Translations under genes and position numbers: made by a program
Notes under the pieces: generated by a model
Told to the model about the DNA's origin: nothing
Seen by the model: the letters and a program-made list of their open reading frames with translations, nothing else
The model's database searches: none
Assembly: GCF_000152885.1 (NCBI RefSeq)
Contig: NZ_CH672409.1
Span: forward strand, 9,548 to 73,547
Reading direction: 5' to 3'
DNA: 64,000 bases
Source of the DNA: Idiomarina baltica OS145
GTDB lineage: Bacteria; Pseudomonadota; Gammaproteobacteria; Enterobacterales; Alteromonadaceae
Part shown: in pieces, positions 59,107 through 64,000 of the stretch
Numbering within the stretch: the first letter of the stretch is position 1
How the letters are laid out: the number at the start of each line of letters is the position of its first letter

Positions 59107-60512
59107 GCGTGCTGATCTCCTTGTAAACTAGCGCTTTTATAGTGTTCTTGTAACGCGTTAACAACACGCTCCATATGTGAAGAGCGTGAGCCTTTGACCA
59201 ACACTGTGACGTGTTCACTCACGGATCGTTGCGTAATAGTTTGTAAAATTTCATCCACAAGTGTCGCGAACGATGAAAAATGTTTGCCCCCACGACCATT
59301 GAAGACCTCGCTAGCACTTTGACTCAACACACCAAGCGTAAAGAATTTGCTGATGCCTGCTTGTATCGCGTGGTCGCCTACATCTTCGTGATAAGCGCGT
59401 GCTTCTGCCCCTAGCTCCGCCATATCACCGAGTACCATGATAGTGGTGCCTTGATAACTACCCAGGAGATCGAGCGCTGCCTTTGTTGAGGCAACGCTGG
59501 CATTGTACGTGTCGTCGATAACAGTCACATTTTCGGTGAGTTGCATTGGGGTCAACCGACCTTTGACAGGTGCTACATTGGCAAGCCCGGTAGCGATTTC
59601 CTCGGCAGACATGCCCACTTCCAATGCTGCCGCACTGGCAGCCAGTGCGTTTTTGACGTTATGTAAACCGCTCAGTTGTAATGAAACCGTCCAATGCTGA
59701 TCGTTAATGCTCAACTTAAATGTGGGCTGTCCCAAACTATTCAGTTCGATCTGACTCGCTCTTACATCGGCCTGTTCACTTAAACCAAAGGTTTGCAACC
59801 GCTTACCAGCACGGACGTTTCGCCAGCATGGTAAGTACTCACTTTCGTATGGAGTTATAGCGAGTCCATCCTCTGGCAAGCCTTGAAAGATTTCAGTTTT
59901 TGCTTTGGCAACACCATGTACCGAACCGAAACCCTCAACATGTGCCGCGCTGACATTATTCAGAATAGCGACGTCGGGACGGGTTAATGACGTGGTGTAG
60001 GCGATTTCACCGGCATGATTAGCACCCAACTCGACCACCGCATATTGATGCTGAGCTTCTAAACGTAACAGTGTTAACGGTACACCAATATCGTTATTAA
60101 AGTTACCCGCGGTTGCCAGCACGTTATATTGCTGACCAATGATAGCGGCGAGCATCTCTTTTACTGTAGTTTTACCGTTACTACCGGTGATAGCTATCGT
60201 TTTAGGAGCGACTTCAGCCTTTACTGCAGCCCCAAGCAGACCCAACGCATAACGAGTATCTTCGACGAGGATATGCGGCGTCTGCTCATCAAGAGGCTGT
60301 TGCGTGATAACGGCAATAGCTCCCTGCGCGAGCGCTTGCGAGATAAAGTCATGCGCATCAAATTGCTCGCCTTTAAGCGCAATGAAGAGTGCAGAATCGA
60401 GCGCGTCGCGCGTATCAGTGCTGACCTTATTGATAACCTGTTGTGGGTTACTCGCACCGCGTAGCTGGCCATTGACCGCCATCGCTACCCACGCCAAAGA
60501 CACACTAATCAT
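59100..60512 (-). CDS. murF: UDP-MurNAc-tripeptide--D-Ala-D-Ala ligase
   Basis: Fourth Mur ligase (470 aa), adding D-Ala-D-Ala made by Ddl. N-terminal [30 protein letters not shown]-loop [32 protein letters not shown] and VLGDMAELG match the family. Overlaps murE by 8 nt and mraY by 7 nt. Confidence 0.97.
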   Translation of the reverse strand: MISVSLAWVAMAVNGQLRGASNPQQVINKVSTDTRDALDSALFIALKGEQFDAHDFISQALAQGAIAVITQQPLDEQTPHILVEDTRYALGLLGAAVKAEVAPKTIAITGSNGKTTVKEMLAAIIGQQYNVLATAGNFNNDIGVPLTLLRLEAQHQYAVVELGANHAGEIAYTTSLTRPDVAILNNVSAAHVEGFGSVHGVAKAKTEIFQGLPEDGLAITPYESEYLPCWRNVRAGKRLQTFGLSEQADVRASQIELNSLGQPTFKLSINDQHWTVSLQLSGLHNVKNALAASAAALEVGMSAEEIATGLANVAPVKGRLTPMQLTENVTVIDDTYNASVASTKAALDLLGSYQGTTIMVLGDMAELGAEARAYHEDVGDHAIQAGISKFFTLGVLSQSASEVFNGRGGKHFSSFATLVDEILQTITQRSVSEHVTVLVKGSRSSHMERVVNALQEHYKSASLQGDQHAC

Positions 60513-61962
60513 CGTTCACCCCACTTATCCAGTCTTGAACAATCTGCCGTTCGTTGTAATCGATACGCTCATGACCAATCACTTGATAGTCTTCATGACC
60601 TTTGCCTGCCAGCAAAACGACATCATCGGGGGCCGCTCGCTCAATGGTATCCAGTACGGCTTGGCGACGCCCTTCCATACTATGCACTTTGCGCTTGTCG
60701 GCAATGCCGGCCATGATATCGGCAATAATTTGTTGTGGTGCCTCGGTGCGTGGATTGTCGTCCGTTACCACAACACGATCGGCAAACTCTGCAGCAACCT
60801 GCCCCATTTGCGGACGTTTACCGCGATCGCGATCGCCGCCGCAACCAAATACGCACCATAGCTTGCCTTTACAGTGCAATCGTAGCGCTTGAAGTACTTG
60901 CTGTAAGGCGTCGGGAGTGTGAGCGTAGTCAACGACCACCAAAGCTGAACTGCCTGCCTGAAATGCTTCCATACGGCCAGGCACGGGTGATAGGTGTCGA
61001 CAATGTTGAGCGATGGCTGTTAACGATTGCTTCTGCGCCAGCATAATCGCCACCGCGCTCACAACATTATATACGTTGAACCGCCCTAGCAGCGGCGTAG
61101 AGAATTGTGCTTCGCGCCCCTCGTAAGCCAAAGTAAATGTCGTACCGTGCTCAGCAAAGGCAAGGTCGCTCACCTGAATATTCGCACGAGAATGACCTTG
61201 TAATGAAATTGACAGCCCATTGGAGGCACCCTCGAGCCAATCTCTCAAATACCGATCGTCTAAATTTATCACTCGGTGATTGAGCTCAAAGTCTTCAAAT
61301 AGGCGCCGCTTAGCATCGACATAATGTGCCATACTGCCGTGATAATCGAGATGGTCGCGGCTAATGTTAGTCGCGACTGCCGTATCAAAGCGCAATGCTT
61401 CAACGCGACGTTGGACCAGCGCATGAGATGATACCTCCATGGCGATGAAGTCAGCACCCTCTGCGACTAAGGTCGACAAGCGTTGCTGCACAGTTACAGC
61501 ATCGGGTGTGGTGTGCTTTTCCGGCAACAGTTGACCAATAAGTCCACTGCCCGTCGTTCCAATTACGGCTGCGGTATAACCTAACTTTTCTGCCAACTGC
61601 GCAGCTAGGTGAGTCACCGAGGTTTTCCCATTGGTCCCCGTAACACCAATCAAAGTCGCGTGACGCGATGGGTGATTGAAAAAGCGCCCTGCGATTTCAG
61701 ATAGCTGCTCCTTTACGCCAGGCATAAACACACAGACAGCGCCGCCGTTTTCTTCGTATCTTAAGCTCGAGCCTTCCGCCAGAATCGCTCGAGCGCCCGC
61801 TGCGATAGCGGTGTTGATATAATCGCGTCCATCGGTCACATAGCCCGGTACAGCGACAAATAAGTCGCCGTTGGCGACTTGTCGGCTATCCAATTTTATA
61901 CCGCTGACCGCTACATTAGGAAACGTAATCGGCAACGGTGGTAGCAAATCACGGAGTTGCAT
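60505..61962 (-). CDS. murE: UDP-MurNAc-L-Ala-D-Glu--meso-DAP ligase
   Basis: Third Mur ligase (485 aa). I chose the ATG at 61962, with GGAGG 5 nt upstream, over the GTG two codons earlier. P-loop GVTGTNGKTSVTHL; the DNPR motif (DDNPRTEAPQQI) indicates meso-diaminopimelate specificity, as expected for a Gram-negative. Overlaps ftsI by 14 nt. Confidence 0.97.
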   Translation of the reverse strand: MQLRDLLPPLPITFPNVAVSGIKLDSRQVANGDLFVAVPGYVTDGRDYINTAIAAGARAILAEGSSLRYEENGGAVCVFMPGVKEQLSEIAGRFFNHPSRHATLIGVTGTNGKTSVTHLAAQLAEKLGYTAAVIGTTGSGLIGQLLPEKHTTPDAVTVQQRLSTLVAEGADFIAMEVSSHALVQRRVEALRFDTAVATNISRDHLDYHGSMAHYVDAKRRLFEDFELNHRVINLDDRYLRDWLEGASNGLSISLQGHSRANIQVSDLAFAEHGTTFTLAYEGREAQFSTPLLGRFNVYNVVSAVAIMLAQKQSLTAIAQHCRHLSPVPGRMEAFQAGSSALVVVDYAHTPDALQQVLQALRLHCKGKLWCVFGCGGDRDRGKRPQMGQVAAEFADRVVVTDDNPRTEAPQQIIADIMAGIADKRKVHSMEGRRQAVLDTIERAAPDDVVLLAGKGHEDYQVIGHERIDYNERQIVQDWISGVNDD

Positions 61963-63715
61963 CAGCACCTCCCATAAAGCCTGCTGCTTTCATTGGTTGA
62001 ACTGTCATATCGTCGGGCGGCACGTTAAGTAAACGCATTGTTTGTGAGACAATACTGGAAAACACGGGTGCAGCTGCGGTGCCCCCGTAGTAATCGTCAG
62101 TACCGGGTTCGTTGATCGTTACGACGACGACAATTTCTGGATTGGATGCAGGCGCAATACCCGCAAATAACGCAACGTACTCATCTCCGTATCCGCCAGT
62201 TGCGCGCGCTTTTCTGCTGGTACCGGTTTTACCCGCTATACGATACCCTGGGACTTGCGCTGCAGTCGCCGTACCGTCAGATACCACACGTTCCATCATG
62301 TGCATGACTGCTCGCGTGTTATCGGGGTTAAAGACCTGTTCTGATTCTGGTTTAGACTCACGGCGAAAGACCGTAAGAGGCATATCTCGCCCGCCGTTGG
62401 CAATCATCGTGTAAGCCTTTGCCAGCTGCAGTGTGGTGACTGAGAGTCCATAACCATAGGATAGCGTCGCCAATTCAAAATCAGACCAGCGACGTCTTGT
62501 TGTCAGTAAACCGTAGCTTTCTCCTAATAGCGAAACGCCCGTATCAGAACCAAAGCCCGCACCAAAGTAAGTCTCTAATAACTCATCGACACCTAACTCC
62601 AGCGCCATTGTTGTCACGCCTACGTTAGAAGAATGTTCAAGCACTTCTGTTAAAGAAATTTTGCCCAAGTTACGATGATCGCTGACACGGCGTCCGCCGA
62701 TACGCAGCCAACCAGGGTTTGTATCGATAATATCACCCACTTTGTGAGTGCCATGTTCCAGCGCACTGAGGACAACGAGCGGCTTTACTGTCGAGCCAGG
62801 CTCATAGGCATCGGTAATCGCACGGTTTCGCATTTTAAAGCTTTGCAAATCAGCACGATTATTCGGGTTGTAGGACGGGCTATTGACCATTGCCAACAGT
62901 TCACCTGTTTTTACATTGACCACCACAGCAGAACCCGAAGTTGCCTGATTGTAGCGCACGGCTTTTTTCAGCTCGGTATAGGCAGTTGCTTGGATCCGCT
63001 GGTCAATGCTAAGTGTTAATTGTTTAGGTGGCTGCGCATCTGTTTGACTAATTTCCTCAATAACCCGCCCTTGCGCGTCCTTGCGATAAACTCGCTTACC
63101 GGGCGTACCAGTTAAGTGATCGTCGTATAGTAGTTCAAGACCTTCCTGGCCTTGTCCATCGATATTAGTAATGCCCACCAAGTGCGCACTAATTTCGCCA
63201 GTGGGATAGTAACGCCGTGACTCAGTTTTTAAATAAACGCCCGGAATACTGAGCTGCCGAACATAATCAGCCTCGCTCGGCGATACCTTTCTTTGCAGAT
63301 AGACAAAGCGACGCTCAGGATTATCAACTTTTGCGACGAGTTCATCTCGATTCATCCGAAACGTTTCCGCAAGCGCTTGCCAACGGCGCTGATCAGCAAG
63401 CGCGCCGCTTTCTGCAATACGCTTCGGATCGGCCCAAACCGTTTCTACCGGAACACTCACCGCGAGCTCGCGGCCATTGCGGTCAACGATCATGCCGCGT
63501 TGCACGCCTAAGCTATCGGAACGCAGACTACGCAGATCACCTTGTAATGAGTACTGTTCTGGGTTGATCACCTGAATATAGGCGGCACGCGCAACCAAGA
63601 TGCTGAATACGAAAAATAGCACGCTCAACGCTGTAATGAAGCGCCAGCGAGCACCCGCCGGATTCTGCTTCTTAACGTTACGTTGGTTCTTTTTGGGTGC
63701 GCGCTTTATTGCCAT
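61949..63715 (-). CDS. ftsI: septal peptidoglycan transpeptidase FtsI (PBP3)
   Basis: Class B penicillin-binding protein (588 aa) cross-linking septal murein. Cytoplasmic tail, one TM near residues 26-46, PBP-dimer domain (about 70-225) and transpeptidase domain with S308-TV-K311, S362-S-N364 and K496-T-G-T499. Works with FtsW. Overlaps ftsL by 10 nt. Confidence 0.98.
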   Translation of the reverse strand: MAIKRAPKKNQRNVKKQNPAGARWRFITALSVLFFVFSILVARAAYIQVINPEQYSLQGDLRSLRSDSLGVQRGMIVDRNGRELAVSVPVETVWADPKRIAESGALADQRRWQALAETFRMNRDELVAKVDNPERRFVYLQRKVSPSEADYVRQLSIPGVYLKTESRRYYPTGEISAHLVGITNIDGQGQEGLELLYDDHLTGTPGKRVYRKDAQGRVIEEISQTDAQPPKQLTLSIDQRIQATAYTELKKAVRYNQATSGSAVVVNVKTGELLAMVNSPSYNPNNRADLQSFKMRNRAITDAYEPGSTVKPLVVLSALEHGTHKVGDIIDTNPGWLRIGGRRVSDHRNLGKISLTEVLEHSSNVGVTTMALELGVDELLETYFGAGFGSDTGVSLLGESYGLLTTRRRWSDFELATLSYGYGLSVTTLQLAKAYTMIANGGRDMPLTVFRRESKPESEQVFNPDNTRAVMHMMERVVSDGTATAAQVPGYRIAGKTGTSRKARATGGYGDEYVALFAGIAPASNPEIVVVVTINEPGTDDYYGGTAAAPVFSSIVSQTMRLLNVPPDDMTVQPMKAAGFMGGADATP

Positions 63716-63999
63716 GGCACTAGCACCTCATGTTTCGCATCGACGTCAATCATACCCAGTTGCTCTTGGGCGATTCGTTCAACTCGGCTATGTTCTGTGA
63801 GTGCTGTTTGTTCGAGCACTAAATGACGCCACTCGCGATCAATTTTATCTTGCGTCGAAAGTAATTCATCCCGCTCACTGGTCAACAGCCGGTTCTGGTG
63901 AGCGGTATATATCACTGTGAGTGCCGAGCCAATCACAGCGATCGCTAATAAGATGACCCACTTAAACCGCATTAAATCTTGCAGCAGCATAATAGGCAA
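63706..63999 (-). CDS. ftsL: cell division protein FtsL (possibly cut by window edge)
   Basis: Small bitopic divisome protein (up to 97 aa in the window; E. coli 121). TM helix near residues 13-30 (WVILLAIAVIGSALTVIY), then a periplasmic coiled coil with EWRHLVLEQTAL and the conserved HSRVERIAQEQLGM. The frame reaches the window end with a TTG at 63999; an ATG at 63990 could be the true start, but the gene may extend beyond the window. Confidence 0.88.
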   Translation of the reverse strand: MPIMLLQDLMRFKWVILLAIAVIGSALTVIYTAHQNRLLTSERDELLSTQDKIDREWRHLVLEQTALTEHSRVERIAQEQLGMIDVDAKHEVLVPWQ

Positions 64000-64000
64000 C

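Overview
The window is ordinary chromosomal DNA of a gammaproteobacterium, most likely a marine or saline Alteromonadales of the Idiomarina/Pseudidiomarina type. I infer this from conserved gene orders (rplU-rpmA-obgE, mdh/argR, pdhR-aceEF-lpd, ampDE/nadC-pilABCD-coaE-zapD-yacG-mutT-secA, and the dcw cluster ending ftsZ-lpxC), from acidic low-complexity protein tails and linkers, and from several secreted metallopeptidases. No tRNA, rRNA, insertion sequence, prophage or CRISPR array was seen. Genes are dense and most have clear ribosome binding sites.

Layout. 1-6.2 kb: folA, obgE, rpmA-rplU, ispB, mdh, argR and a DyP-type peroxidase. 6.2-16 kb: a DUF885 lipoprotein peptidase, an RND efflux pump with its adaptor and a divergent LysR regulator, and acnB. 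16-21.5 kb (accessory): a chaperone-usher pilus operon whose last gene is a type IV-like prepilin. Its 375-bp leader carries two tandem sequences matching the c-di-GMP-I (GEMM-I) riboswitch. 21.5-28.3 kb: CusBA-like heavy-metal RND genes with a small His/Cys-rich exported protein, then a PepO-like M13 peptidase. 28.4-35.3 kb: pyruvate dehydrogenase complex genes (pdhR-aceE-aceF-lpdA) with two PdhR-like operators. 35.3-43.4 kb: ampE, ampD, nadC, type IV pilus genes pilA-B-C-D, coaE, zapD, yacG and mutT. 43.4-48.6 kb: secA, an M23 peptidase, a DciA-like gene and lpxC. 48.7-64 kb: the division and murein cluster ftsZ-A-Q-ddl-murC-murG-ftsW-murD-mraY-murF-murE-ftsI-ftsL on the minus strand, tightly overlapped and running off the right edge.

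How it fits together. The right part is the peptidoglycan and septum factory, with lpxC sharing precursor supply and ampD/ampE recycling murein. The pyruvate dehydrogenase block is pyruvate-responsive through PdhR and feeds the TCA enzymes acnB and mdh. The type IV prepilin peptidase PilD (40.5 kb) would be needed to process both PilA and the orphan prepilin in the chaperone-usher operon.

The best candidate for something unusual is the tandem c-di-GMP riboswitch leader over the composite chaperone-usher/prepilin operon. The second item is a 106-bp stretch of ftsZ in which three single-base insertions cancel out, leaving an aberrant Cys-rich segment in an essential protein. That is probably an assembly or sequencing artefact, but it needs checking.
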